Notes under the pieces: generated by a model | The model's database searches: none | The model's input: the letters and a program-made list of their open reading frames with translations, nothing else | Told to the model about the DNA's origin: nothing | NCBI GenBank assembly: GCA_014116815.1 | Contig: JACGYV010000008.1 | Location: 1-64,000 of the forward strand | Origin: Holosporaceae bacterium 'Namur' | GTDB taxonomy: Bacteria > Pseudomonadota > Alphaproteobacteria > Rickettsiales > Midichloriaceae | Direction of reading: 5' to 3' | Length of the DNA: 64,000 nt | Made by a program: the position numbers and the translations under genes | Shown: piece by piece, positions 35,901 through 45,301 of the stretch | Layout of the letters: every line of letters begins with the position of its first letter | How positions within the stretch are numbered: the stretch's first letter is position 1

Positions 35901-36362
35901 TTAACTTATTTTAAAATCATATCCGCAATCGGGATTAATAATTTTTACCATATAGTATAATTCTGAGTTGAGCTTATAACCCGATTCAATATATTTTAGC
36001 TTGAACCCGAGTTTTTCATATAACCCTCTGGCTTGCCACTGATGAGTATGAAGCGCCAGAAAACCGCAATTATTTTCTTTGGCGATCACTTCCGCTTTAT
36101 GTATTAACCGAGTTGCAAATCCCCTATTTCTGATAATCTCTGCCACGAATACATCATGAATATAAATACAACCCAAATATAAAATCATGCTTAATCCGCC
36201 ATACATATTGCCCGTCCCATCCTTAATAAAGAGGGCAATATTCTCTTCCAACTTTTCAATACCAACTTTATTAAAAGTATCTTTATCAAGTCCCTCGGAA
36301 AGAAATTCCAAATCTTGCTCAGTGGGAGCCTTATCCAAAATAATTTTTAATTCATTATCCAT
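35901..36362 (-). CDS. GNAT-family N-acetyltransferase
   Basis: A 153-residue acetyltransferase. It has the acetyl-CoA loop as IIRNRGFATRLIHKAE (R-x-x-G-x-A pattern), a preceding strand IYIHDVFVAE and the C-terminal ARGLYEKLGFKLKYI block. The substrate is not deducible. It starts 24 bases after the end of the TPR-type gene at 36387 on the same strand, so the two are probably co-transcribed. Confidence 0.9.
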   Translation of the reverse strand: MDNELKIILDKAPTEQDLEFLSEGLDKDTFNKVGIEKLEENIALFIKDGTGNMYGGLSMILYLGCIYIHDVFVAEIIRNRGFATRLIHKAEVIAKENNCGFLALHTHQWQARGLYEKLGFKLKYIESGYKLNSELYYMVKIINPDCGYDFKIS

Positions 36363-36386
36363 AAGCTTTTTATGTTTTCCATCCGT

Positions 36387-37034
36387 TTAGAGTGAAGTTA
36401 AAACCAACAGTTCCTCCGCTCTTCTTTTCATCATACTCGGCGCGTCAGCGCTTATGATAATCGTATTTAACATTTCCTTAGCTTTTTCCTTTTCTCCCAG
36501 TGAAAGATAAAGAACAGCTTGTTGTTCAATCGCAGAAGCTTTAAATATTGAATTATTTTTAATATAATTTTCATACTCCTCAATTCCTTGACGCGCATCA
36601 AGCTCTTTGGCGTTTAAACGCATTGAGATTTGCATTAATTGAGCAAACTCCCGAAAGAGAGGATCAAAATCCGTATTATCCCGGATCATTTTATAAACTT
36701 GTCCTGCTTTGGTAAATTGCTGTTTTATAGATAAAAACGATGCATAGTTTAATCCGGCAAGCGCAGAATAAGAGATATCACCGGTTGCAAGCCTTTCCAT
36801 AATATCGGCGCCTTTTTCGAAATCTTTGGATTGCATCCTATACATTCCCATTAGGTACTCGCCTCCTAACGCGTATATTTTATTTTCTTTAAAAGTTTTC
36901 CATCCGTAGTAACCGATACTACCGATCAAAAAAGCTACTATTAATATTATAAATACTTTGGCATATTTAAAGAAAAGACGCTCAACTCTTTCTTCTTTTA
37001 TGTCTTGTATAGCTTCATCTAAAATATCAACCAT
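36387..37034 (-). CDS. Membrane-anchored TPR protein, YfgM/TPR_21 type
   Basis: A 215-residue bitopic protein with a short cytoplasmic N-terminus, a single helix at about 26-46 (VFIILIVAFLIGSIGYYG) and a periplasmic domain of helical pairs. It fits the YfgM/DUF2659-like family seen throughout Rickettsiales, where YfgM relatives assist periplasmic chaperones near SecYEG. The repeats include LAGLNYASFLSIKQQFTKAG and EQQAVLYLSLGEKEKAKEML. It leads a pair with the GNAT gene. Confidence 0.82.
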   Translation of the reverse strand: MVDILDEAIQDIKEERVERLFFKYAKVFIILIVAFLIGSIGYYGWKTFKENKIYALGGEYLMGMYRMQSKDFEKGADIMERLATGDISYSALAGLNYASFLSIKQQFTKAGQVYKMIRDNTDFDPLFREFAQLMQISMRLNAKELDARQGIEEYENYIKNNSIFKASAIEQQAVLYLSLGEKEKAKEMLNTIIISADAPSMMKRRAEELLVLTSL

Positions 37035-37202
37035 TTATCTATTCCCTTATAGTACCGCAAATAACTTTAGAGCAGTTTTTAGCATATTTGTAAAGAGATT
37101 TTCCAATCAACTTTATTTATTGATATGACGCCCTTAAATTTATAGATTTTTTCAGATAAACAAGTATACTGACCTCAGTTACAAAAGGGCTGGTTTTTTA
37201 TA

Positions 37203-37805
37203 ATGATGTATGAAATTTTTCTACAGTTGGTTGATCTTGTTAAAACCTTTGGATATTTAGGTATATTTATTATGACTTTTATCGAGAGCACTTTTGCTCC
37301 GATCCCAAGTGAAGTAACTCTTATACCTGCGGGTTTTTTAGTCTCGCAAGGTGAAATGAACTTTTTTATAGTATTGTTCATAAGTGTGCTCGGAACCATT
37401 GGAGGATCTTTATTTAACTATTGGATTGCTTCTCACTTCGGAAGAAGACTTTTGCTTAAATTCGGCAAGTATTTTTTTATTAATGAAGATAAACTTAAAT
37501 CTATCGAATTCTTCTTTGAAAGGCATGGGGCTATTTCAACCTTCAGCGGTAGGCTCCTTCCCGGCATCAAACACTTTATCTCCTTTCCGGCAGGTCTTGG
37601 TCGGATGAATTTAAGGGTTTTTACTATTTATACATTAGCAGGCGGTTTTATTTGGAATTCCACATTACTTACGTTAGGTTATTTAATCGGTGAAAATAAA
37701 GCTTTACTGAAACAATATATTAAGCAGATAAATATCGTTATCATTATAACTTTAACTTTAATAGCTTTGCTTTACTATTTTAAAAATAAGAAAAAAACTT
37801 CTTAA
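37203..37805 (+). CDS. DedA-family membrane protein
   Basis: A 200-residue inner-membrane protein of the DedA/VTT family, some members of which flip undecaprenyl phosphate or phospholipids. It shows the family stretches FIESTFAPIPSEVTLIPAGF, GGSLFNYWIASHFGRRLLLK, a FxGRLLPGIKHFISFPAG motif and GGFIWNSTLL. Two ATG codons overlap at 37203 and 37206; the choice is not important. It is convergent with nothing and precedes an EamA transporter by 88 bases. Confidence 0.93.
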   Translation: MMYEIFLQLVDLVKTFGYLGIFIMTFIESTFAPIPSEVTLIPAGFLVSQGEMNFFIVLFISVLGTIGGSLFNYWIASHFGRRLLLKFGKYFFINEDKLKSIEFFFERHGAISTFSGRLLPGIKHFISFPAGLGRMNLRVFTIYTLAGGFIWNSTLLTLGYLIGENKALLKQYIKQINIVIIITLTLIALLYYFKNKKKTS

Positions 37806-37893
37806 GATAACTTATTCATGATATGTTGTTAGGAAGGTATTGTTTTAAATACATTAAACAATATATAAAATATAACTATAACAGATACTGATT

Positions 37894-38769
37894 ATGACAC
37901 GAAAGAATGCATTTGGCATATACTGGATGATATTCCACGGTATTACCCTCACCCTAATGTTTGCTTTAGGTAAAACACTTAGTCAAAAAATGGATGTAAT
38001 GCAAATGATATTTACCTATCATCTTATTGCATTATTAATTACTCTTTCTTATACGTTTACCACAGGATTTGAAAAGATTAAGACCTCTAGAATCAAAATA
38101 CATTTTTTGAGGGGTAGCCTTAATGTATGCGGGTACATAACCTACTTTTACGGATTGAAATTTACTACCCTTGATAGTGCAACCTCTATCACTTACTTAA
38201 TTCCTATTTTTCTTTCATATCTAGGCACCATATTTTTTAATGAAAAACTTAATAGGGAAAGAATCATCACTCTCATACTCGGCTTAACCGGTGTTTTGGT
38301 TATATTAAGACCGGGAGCACCGACTTTTGAGATAACAAGTTTATGGGTGTTTGTCAGTGTTATATTATGGTCGGCATCCGACCTTTTAACTAAAAACCTC
38401 GGCAGAACGGAAAATGCACTTAGCCAAGTATTTTATAATACTCTTTTCGGCAGCCTTTTAAGCGCTCCCTTTGCTGCATACGGTTGGCAAAATGTAATTG
38501 TTATTGATGATTTTTTTATTATCACCTTAATAAGCTTACTTTCTTTAGCAGCAACCACAAGTATATTCAGATCATTTCAAAATGCGGAGTTTTCCATTGT
38601 TATGCCGTTTGACTATTTAAGACTCCCCTTAAGTACCGTGCTCGGCTATCTTATGTTCGGCGAGATAATGGAGATTAATACTATTATCGGCTCGACTATA
38701 ATTGTCTTTGCAAGCCTATATCTTATTTATTCCGAACGTAAGAAACCCGTATATACTATAACTCATTAA
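37894..38769 (+). CDS. EamA/DMT-family transporter
   Basis: A 291-residue protein with about ten helices and two EamA repeats (first ending LILGLTGVLVILRPG, second ending TIIGSTIIVFASLYLIYSER). The stretch YFYGLKFTTLDSATSITYL is typical of RhaT/EamA permeases. In Rickettsia a relative imports S-adenosylmethionine, so metabolite uptake from the host is possible; no substrate can be read from the sequence. A second, unrelated-looking EamA protein is at 41792. Confidence 0.88.
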   Translation: MTRKNAFGIYWMIFHGITLTLMFALGKTLSQKMDVMQMIFTYHLIALLITLSYTFTTGFEKIKTSRIKIHFLRGSLNVCGYITYFYGLKFTTLDSATSITYLIPIFLSYLGTIFFNEKLNRERIITLILGLTGVLVILRPGAPTFEITSLWVFVSVILWSASDLLTKNLGRTENALSQVFYNTLFGSLLSAPFAAYGWQNVIVIDDFFIITLISLLSLAATTSIFRSFQNAEFSIVMPFDYLRLPLSTVLGYLMFGEIMEINTIIGSTIIVFASLYLIYSERKKPVYTITH

Positions 38770-38944
38770 ATATTATATTAATTTTATATAATTTATTATA
38801 ATTCTATTGCACAATTATTTAAATATAAGTATGTTCTTAATAAAATATGGGATTTTATAATAAACTTAAATATATCGCCTATAAATCTTGGTGCTTTAAT
38901 AATTTAATGCTTATTATAATTTTGATATTAGTGGATTTTCTACC

Positions 38945-41671
38945 ATGGAGTATTTAGCAAGATACTTTGATATTGATAAAGCAATAATACTAATTTTCTT
39001 AGTATTCATCCTGATCATCGGTATAATTGCGGGCAGAAAAACAAAAGATACGAATGATTATGCAATCGCCGGCAAGGCATACGGCTCTCCTATACTTCTC
39101 ATCACCCTAACGGTAAGTTTGATCGGCGGAGGTTCTACTATAGGAGAAGCGGCTCAATTTTATAATGACGGTTTGGTATACCTTATCGCTTCAATCGGTA
39201 CCCCTGTTTCAATATTACTTACTGCTTTATACGTAACCCCGAAATTTAATCGTAGATTCAGCGGTAAAATCTCGGCTGCTGATATGATTGAATATTTTTA
39301 CGGGTACACTCCAAGTAGATTTGCCGGAATAATCGGATATTTTGTATGCTTAGGAATTTTAAGCATACAATGTACCGTAATGGGATACCTAACTTTTATT
39401 TTTTTAGAAATAAGTTATTCGGCAAGCGTTTGTTTATCAGTGGGATTATTAATATTATATTCAACTTTTGGAGGAATTCGAGCAATAACCATTACTAATA
39501 TATTTCAATTTGCAATGTTAATTGTTATGGTACCGTTGATTGCAAGTATATCCGTAACGGAAGCCGGCGGTTTAAACAGCATATTTAGTAACTTTAAAAC
39601 TAACTCCCATATGCAAATTTTAAATCATCCGAAATTTTTTGATTATTTAGCATTATTTTTATTTTGGTCATTACCCTTCTCCGCCTTTTTTCCTCCGCAA
39701 ATCCAACGATATTTAATGGCAAAAGACCATAAGCAAGCAACCAGAATAACTTTTTTATATTTCTTTTTAAAAATTGCTATTATTTTTATAGTGCTGAGTA
39801 TAGCTTTTTCTGCCGTAAAATTATTTCCCGATGCAGAGCCTAAAGCAATTATACCTAAAATAATTGATGATTTAATGCCTCCTATAATTCGAGGAATAGC
39901 AATAGCAGGCATGCTGTCAGTCACTATGTCTACGGCTGATGCCGCTCTCAATACGGCAGGTATATTAATTACTCATAATACATTACCTGCAAATTGGTTT
40001 TATACCGATAGAATTAAATTATCCTTTTTAAGGATATTTACATTTATAACCGGTATTATCGCTATGTTTATTGCTTTACGAAATTACAATATTATTAGCG
40101 TGTTAGTTTTAAGTGAAATATTATCATTTTCTGCGCTAGGCATTCCCTTACTTTTAGGTATGCTGGATTTAAAAGTAAGTAATAAATCTTTTTGGACATG
40201 TAATGTTTTTGCCGGGTGTGCTTATTTTATTTCTAATCATTATAATATACGAGAATTTGCTATTCCGATTATTACATGTATCTCCGGCATTAGCGGATTT
40301 ATGTTAGCTCATCTTATTGAAAATCGAAAAATAGTATTTATTGAGAGAAGATATACACGAAGAAAACCCGGTAAATTAGCGCTCTTAAACACAATAAAAA
40401 ACTTTTATACCTTATTACCTAGATTCAAAACCGCTTCATCATATTTAAAAACTAATCTTGATAAGTTTAGCACTAATTATCTTATGTTCGGTATTTTCTG
40501 CTGTATAAATTATACCGTGCCATATTTCATGTGGACTTATCAAAAGCCTGAAAACTATCTGCTTATGCTCTCAATGCGGTTAATTGCAGGCATTCTATGT
40601 ACAGGGTTACTCGTCAAAGATTATTGGCCTGAAAAAATAAAAAAATACTTCTCTCTTTATTGGTATATTACCGTGCTTTATTGTTTACCGTTTATGACAA
40701 CCATTATGTTTATGCTGATGGAGGCACATATTGAATGGCTGATAAATTTAACTTTAGCAATTATGCTACTTACTATGCTGGTCGATTGGATCAGCTTCAT
40801 AGTAATATTAATAACCGGTACTATTTTAGGGTATTTATTTTATAGAATTGCAATCGGGGTTCCGGATATCCCTACGGATTTTGATACTATATATCTTTTA
40901 ATTTATGTTTGTGTCTTTTCCAGTTTAATCGGTTTGTTGTTCGTTAGAAAAAAAGAAGTTGTTAATGAAGGAAAACTCGAGGCAATGAGGTTATTCGGAA
41001 CATCAATAGCCCATGAAGTTAAAGATCCGTTAAGCTCACTTAATATGTGTATCCAACACATTGAAATGATTTTAAAAAAGTTAGCTGACAGCTCAAAATT
41101 AGAGCAGCTTGAAATTGATAATTATCATTCACAGCTAGTGGAATTAATAGAAATTCTAAAAAATACGAGTATTCAAGGTATTAAAATTATTGATAGTCTC
41201 CTTACATCCCTAAAAAGCAGCGTGATCGCTGATGATAGAGGAGAATACCTGATTAGCGAATGTATAAAACAATCAATTACGGAATATCACCAAGGTAATT
41301 CAAATCCGAATCATATTCAAATACTTTTGTCCAAAAATATAAAGTTTCACGGTTCTATGCAATATATGAAGCATCTATTTTTTAATTTATTTAGATATGC
41401 ATACAAGCATAACACCCGTTCTTTAAACATTGATATACGTACGGAAGGTAATATTTTATATTTTAAGGACAACGGGCGCGGGATACTAAAAGAAGATTTG
41501 CCTTTCATATTTGATAGGTTTTATTCTGATTCGAAAAGCGGCAACGGCATTGGACTCGCATTTTGCAAAATAGTAATGGAAGATATCGGCGGATCAATCA
41601 AATGTAATTCCGAAGTAGGAAAATTCACTGAGTTTGCACTTCATTTTCCTATTATAAATAAAAAACTTTAA
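38945..41671 (+). CDS. Na+/solute symporter fused to CqsS-like sensor and histidine kinase
   Basis: A 908-residue chimera. Residues about 10-460 are a sodium:solute symporter (SSS) with AIAGKAYGSP, LIGGGSTIGEAAQFY and GIAIAGMLSVTMSTADAALN. Residues about 510-670 form a second membrane block with the look of the autoinducer sensor CqsS/LqsS (VKDYWPEKIKKYFSLYWYIT and VLYCLPFMTTIMFML). A kinase follows: phospho-accepting H690 in SIAHEVKDPLSSL, a degenerate N box (FFNLFRYAYKHN), G1 FKDNGRGI and G2 NGIGLAFCKIVMEDIGGSI. No response regulator is adjacent. SSS-kinase fusions such as CbrA are known; an inserted CqsS-like block is unusual. Confidence 0.88.
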   Translation: MEYLARYFDIDKAIILIFLVFILIIGIIAGRKTKDTNDYAIAGKAYGSPILLITLTVSLIGGGSTIGEAAQFYNDGLVYLIASIGTPVSILLTALYVTPKFNRRFSGKISAADMIEYFYGYTPSRFAGIIGYFVCLGILSIQCTVMGYLTFIFLEISYSASVCLSVGLLILYSTFGGIRAITITNIFQFAMLIVMVPLIASISVTEAGGLNSIFSNFKTNSHMQILNHPKFFDYLALFLFWSLPFSAFFPPQIQRYLMAKDHKQATRITFLYFFLKIAIIFIVLSIAFSAVKLFPDAEPKAIIPKIIDDLMPPIIRGIAIAGMLSVTMSTADAALNTAGILITHNTLPANWFYTDRIKLSFLRIFTFITGIIAMFIALRNYNIISVLVLSEILSFSALGIPLLLGMLDLKVSNKSFWTCNVFAGCAYFISNHYNIREFAIPIITCISGISGFMLAHLIENRKIVFIERRYTRRKPGKLALLNTIKNFYTLLPRFKTASSYLKTNLDKFSTNYLMFGIFCCINYTVPYFMWTYQKPENYLLMLSMRLIAGILCTGLLVKDYWPEKIKKYFSLYWYITVLYCLPFMTTIMFMLMEAHIEWLINLTLAIMLLTMLVDWISFIVILITGTILGYLFYRIAIGVPDIPTDFDTIYLLIYVCVFSSLIGLLFVRKKEVVNEGKLEAMRLFGTSIAHEVKDPLSSLNMCIQHIEMILKKLADSSKLEQLEIDNYHSQLVELIEILKNTSIQGIKIIDSLLTSLKSSVIADDRGEYLISECIKQSITEYHQGNSNPNHIQILLSKNIKFHGSMQYMKHLFFNLFRYAYKHNTRSLNIDIRTEGNILYFKDNGRGILKEDLPFIFDRFYSDSKSGNGIGLAFCKIVMEDIGGSIKCNSEVGKFTEFALHFPIINKKL

Positions 41672-41791
41672 CCCTAATTATTATATATCATTTAACTTAT
41701 CAACCATTAACTTTTTTACAAATTAATCCTATAGTTGCAGGTTGAAATTAAAAGTGTTAAAAGCACATTCTCAATAAGTAACATCTAAAAA

Positions 41792-42658
41792 ATGAAATTT
41801 TTACTACATGGTTATATGGATACTTTTACTTTTATACTAGTAATATCAGCAGCAATGCTGCATGCTACCTGGAATTTTTTTACTAAAAAAACAAAAGGAG
41901 ATAGGCTAACCATGCTGTGGCTCGGTCAATTAGCAGTAGGATTTGTTACTCTACCCCTCACATACTATCTTTCTGATTTCGGAGGTATAACAAAAGAATT
42001 TATTTTTTATATAATATTAACCGGGGTTATTCATTCATGTTATTTAACGCTACTCGGGTGGTCTTATAAAGCCGGGGAAGTATCCATTGTTTACCCGGTG
42101 TCACGCGGCACGGGAATTATAGGAACCTCTCTACTTGCAATAATACTTGGTATTGATACAATTTCTTTTGTAGGATTTATCGGGATTTTAGTCTTAATTT
42201 CAGGCATATTATCTATAGCGATAAGTAAATCCGTTACCCGTAATGAAGTTATATTTTCCGCAAGTATGGTCGGGATCTCTATTTCTTTATACTCAGTGGT
42301 TGATAAGCTTGCAGTTCAATTCATACCTTCGCTTTTATACGGCTCAATTATGTTTATTTCTACTGCCTTAATTCTTTCTCCGTTTATTATAATAAAGCGC
42401 AAACCGCAACTGCTTAATACTTTGAAGAGATATAAACTACCAAGCTTTATTATTAATGTTTCAATGTTCAGCACATATAGCATTATCCTATTTGCCTTTC
42501 GCAATAGCCCGGCCTCATATGTGGTAGCTCTTAGAGAAGTATCGATAATTATAGCTACGCTCCTCGGTACCTTCTTTTTAAAAGAAGAGGTCACCAAAAA
42601 CAAGGTCTGCGGAATATCTTTAATTATGCTTGGAGCAGCAGTTATTAAGTATGCTTAA
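41792..42658 (+). CDS. EamA/DMT-family transporter
   Basis: A 288-residue permease with about ten helices. The first repeat has AMLHATWNFFTKKTKGDRL and the pre-repeat GEVSIVYPVSRGTGIIGTSL; the second has NSPASYVVALREVSIIIATL and LGTFFLKEEVTKNKVCGISL, both typical of EamA proteins. The ATG at 41816 (MDTFTF) is an alternative start. Substrate unknown. It converges with the 42776 gene across a shared hairpin terminator. Confidence 0.87.
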   Translation: MKFLLHGYMDTFTFILVISAAMLHATWNFFTKKTKGDRLTMLWLGQLAVGFVTLPLTYYLSDFGGITKEFIFYIILTGVIHSCYLTLLGWSYKAGEVSIVYPVSRGTGIIGTSLLAIILGIDTISFVGFIGILVLISGILSIAISKSVTRNEVIFSASMVGISISLYSVVDKLAVQFIPSLLYGSIMFISTALILSPFIIIKRKPQLLNTLKRYKLPSFIINVSMFSTYSIILFAFRNSPASYVVALREVSIIIATLLGTFFLKEEVTKNKVCGISLIMLGAAVIKYA

Positions 42659-42731
42659 TATAAAAAACTTTTACCCTTTATATTTTTTCATATCCATATA
42701 TGGATATAGATTGCTTGGCTTAATTATTACA

Positions 42732-42774
42732 AAATACGGCTCTAATAACGTAGTATCATTATAGAGCCGTATTT
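42732..42774. terminator. Bidirectional rho-independent terminator
   Basis: AAATACGGCTCTA pairs perfectly with TAGAGCCGTATTT over a loop of about 17 bases; the flanks give T-rich ends on both strands. It lies between the convergent EamA gene (ends 42658) and the membrane protein gene (ends 42776). Confidence 0.8.
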
Positions 42775-42775
42775 A

Positions 42776-43633
42776 TTAATGCGCTTTCTCTTTTTGACTT
42801 TCAGGTTGATTTGAAACCAAATTACAGAAATAATTTTTAGCTCCGGTTGCTATTATTATATCAAACATTTCAATTGCGGAAGATATGCAGATATTAGTAA
42901 AATCATTACCGTAATTCACCAGCTGATAGGCTGCGTGATTAGCTGCGCCTAAAGCCGCAAGTGCTGTTCCTAAAGCAAAATTGAGCTTATATCCTTCAGG
43001 CTTATTATCGGCAAAAGCATAGCTTATTACATATTTTAATGCTCCGCCAAATAAAGCTCCACCCAATGACTCACCAAAAAATACAAGATGAAGATAATAT
43101 TTAGGGTAATGAGCTACTATTTCTTTGAAAGTAGAGTATAATATACTATTAATTTCAGTATTTTCAGGGGTTTTAGAGTTGTTCTCCGGGGTTACCTTCC
43201 CAATTTCGGGTTTGTCTTTGTTATCTTCATTTCCATAGATATAGTTAGAAGTTTTACTTATAAGCCCAAAGCATAGGGTTGGAATTCCGCCTACTAATAT
43301 AGTATTAACCAATGGCTTAACACTTAACCAATCACTTAAAGAATTTCTTTCTACCGAATTAGTTATATTATTACTAAACCCTGCAAAAGACATGCAAATA
43401 GTTGCACTGACAAATGCAGTTTCAGCTATTGCTGCTGTATCTTTAGAAAGGAGGTCGTTATTTACCGCATATTTTAATATGTAAGAAGCGCCTAAGTGCG
43501 CTGCATTACTTAAAATGAACGGGCTAAGATAAGTTGATGCACACAAGCTATATGTCGCAGAGGCAACAATTGCAGTTGCGGTAATGAAATCAACTGAAGA
43601 TAAAAAAGTTCTAAAACGAGGATCAGTAGGCAT
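42776..43633 (-). CDS. Hypothetical multi-helix membrane protein, paralogue of 43648
   Basis: A 285-residue protein with several predicted membrane segments (about 12-40, 65-90, 105-130, 180-215, 225-270) and an Asn/Glu/Lys-rich linker at about 140-165. It has an excellent ribosome site (AAAGGAG). Its first 80 residues resemble those of the next gene: FLSSVDFITATAIVASATYS against FTSFVDLGISTAFLVTTCYY, then a shared SYxLKxxxxxxxLxxD pattern. I do not recognise a family. The two probably form a duplicated operon pair, 14 bases apart. Confidence 0.7.
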   Translation of the reverse strand: MPTDPRFRTFLSSVDFITATAIVASATYSLCASTYLSPFILSNAAHLGASYILKYAVNNDLLSKDTAAIAETAFVSATICMSFAGFSNNITNSVERNSLSDWLSVKPLVNTILVGGIPTLCFGLISKTSNYIYGNEDNKDKPEIGKVTPENNSKTPENTEINSILYSTFKEIVAHYPKYYLHLVFFGESLGGALFGGALKYVISYAFADNKPEGYKLNFALGTALAALGAANHAAYQLVNYGNDFTNICISSAIEMFDIIIATGAKNYFCNLVSNQPESQKEKAH

Positions 43634-43647
43634 AAAATTTTTCTCCT

Positions 43648-44547
43648 TTATATATTTCTAAGTTTCTCAATATAAGTATTTTTACTCCAAATCAGTAATT
43701 CCTCTAATGCTTTACGACTGCTATAATAAATTTCCAGTCTGGCTGAGGTTTCGGGCAAAAATGTAGGTAAAGGTAAAGTAGCGGCAATACCCTTAGTTGC
43801 CGCGTATATACCTCCCTTTATTATGCTGTCTTTAATAATGCTGTAAATATTGTCTAAATTAGACTGAGCAATGCTCACTGCATGCATGGAAAGATGTAAA
43901 ATTAATCCCTTAATGAAGTAACCGTAAGGAGTGGCGTATTCACTTGTAAATTGGGTTGAAAATATTGATGGGACGGAAGGAAGTATTAAATTATTTATAT
44001 TTAAATAAGCACTATTTGGATTAAATTTTTTCTCAATAGCTCGGTTCAAAGGATTGCAAATTTTATCCAAGGTTTTATAAACAATCGGGGTGATTACACC
44101 TGAAGTAAAAGCTGCGGAAAATTTTAATGCGCTATTGGATGTTAAATAAAAAATCGGCTCTTTTACCGGTAAGGGCGCATAGTTTAATAAGTTTGAAGCA
44201 CTTTTAAGTAAAACATCGTTTTCAATAAGTGTGGAAAAATGTGGGGTAAGTTGTGATGAAAGGCAGATCGGGTAAATAATCGGCCAAATCGGGTCTAAAG
44301 CAATCATAGCTGATTTATGAAATTGTTCTCCTATATAATCCTTGCTTTTTAAATAACTTAAGCTCATATGGAGAGTAAGTTTAAATGCTTGAGCGCCGAG
44401 CAGGGGGTAAGTAAGAGCAGGTATATAATAACAAGTGGTTACAAGAAAAGCTGTAGATATTCCCAGATCAACAAAAGATGTAAATATCTCCGGATCAATA
44501 TTCGATTTTTGATTCGGGGTAAGATAAGTAGAGATACGTGTGAACAT
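43648..44547 (-). CDS. Hypothetical multi-helix membrane protein, paralogue of 42776
   Basis: A 299-residue membrane protein of unknown function with hydrophobic segments at about 27-55, 80-105, 150-170 and 220-265. The N-terminal part matches the product of 42776 in outline (see there). The ATG at 44547 has no obvious ribosome site, so the start could be elsewhere. The first gene of the pair, it is divergent from folE. Confidence 0.65.
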   Translation of the reverse strand: MFTRISTYLTPNQKSNIDPEIFTSFVDLGISTAFLVTTCYYIPALTYPLLGAQAFKLTLHMSLSYLKSKDYIGEQFHKSAMIALDPIWPIIYPICLSSQLTPHFSTLIENDVLLKSASNLLNYAPLPVKEPIFYLTSNSALKFSAAFTSGVITPIVYKTLDKICNPLNRAIEKKFNPNSAYLNINNLILPSVPSIFSTQFTSEYATPYGYFIKGLILHLSMHAVSIAQSNLDNIYSIIKDSIIKGGIYAATKGIAATLPLPTFLPETSARLEIYYSSRKALEELLIWSKNTYIEKLRNI

Positions 44548-44715
44548 ATGTAGTCAGTTATAATTAATTGCTGTAATAGTTTTCCAAGAGCTTTATAAGA
44601 GCCATTTGTGATTATATCCAGAACTATTATTAAAAATAAGTAAAATAATACTGCATTCGGTTCTAATATCTGTTCTTTATGCGTATATAAGAAATAATTA
44701 AATATAGTAAGATTT

Positions 44716-45300
44716 ATGTCGAAAATTTTAGAAAAAGACCGGGCTATGAGCCAAAAAGCTATAAATGCCATTAGAAATTTAATAGAATGCATAGGTGATG
44801 ACCCCGGCCGATCGGAGCTTAAAAAATCTCCTTACAAGATATTAGAAGTTTTACAAAGCTCTTTTGCCGGTTATACCGTTAACCCTGATGAGATATTAGC
44901 TGAAACTATTGAAGAGGTTGAGGGATATGATGATATTATTATGCTTACAGATATAAATTTTACTTCTTATTGTGAGCATCATTTCCTGCCCTTTAGCGGT
45001 AAATGCCATATAGGTTATATTCCGAATAAAAAAATTGCCGGGATCGGCAAATTTGTGGAAGTGCTTGAGGCATTTGCAGGCAGGTTGCAGATTCAGGAGA
45101 GATTAACCGTATTAATTGCTGAAGCTATATATAAGAATTTGCAGCCCAAGGGGGTGGGAGTGGTAATAGAAGCAAAGCACAACTGTTTATCATTTAAACA
45201 CTCAGGTTGCAGGGATGCTAATATGCGAACGGTTAAGATGCTTGGGAATTTTTATGAAGACAACAATACAAGAAATGAATTTTTAAATGCTTTAAAATAA
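44716..45300 (+). CDS. folE: GTP cyclohydrolase I, divergent
   Basis: FolE opens GTP to dihydroneopterin triphosphate for folate or pterin synthesis. The 194-residue protein has the zinc ligands C86 and H89 (CEHHFLPF) and C157 (KHNCLSF), plus IAGIGKFVEVLEAFAGRLQI and NTRNEFL near the end. The RGV triplet that normally follows the last zinc cysteine is replaced by KHS, and the VTSRMLG-type stretch reads RTVKMLG, so it is more divergent than usual. Activity is likely but not assured. It converges with the large coiled-coil gene. Confidence 0.88.
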   Translation: MSKILEKDRAMSQKAINAIRNLIECIGDDPGRSELKKSPYKILEVLQSSFAGYTVNPDEILAETIEEVEGYDDIIMLTDINFTSYCEHHFLPFSGKCHIGYIPNKKIAGIGKFVEVLEAFAGRLQIQERLTVLIAEAIYKNLQPKGVGVVIEAKHNCLSFKHSGCRDANMRTVKMLGNFYEDNNTRNEFLNALK

Positions 45301-45301
45301 A

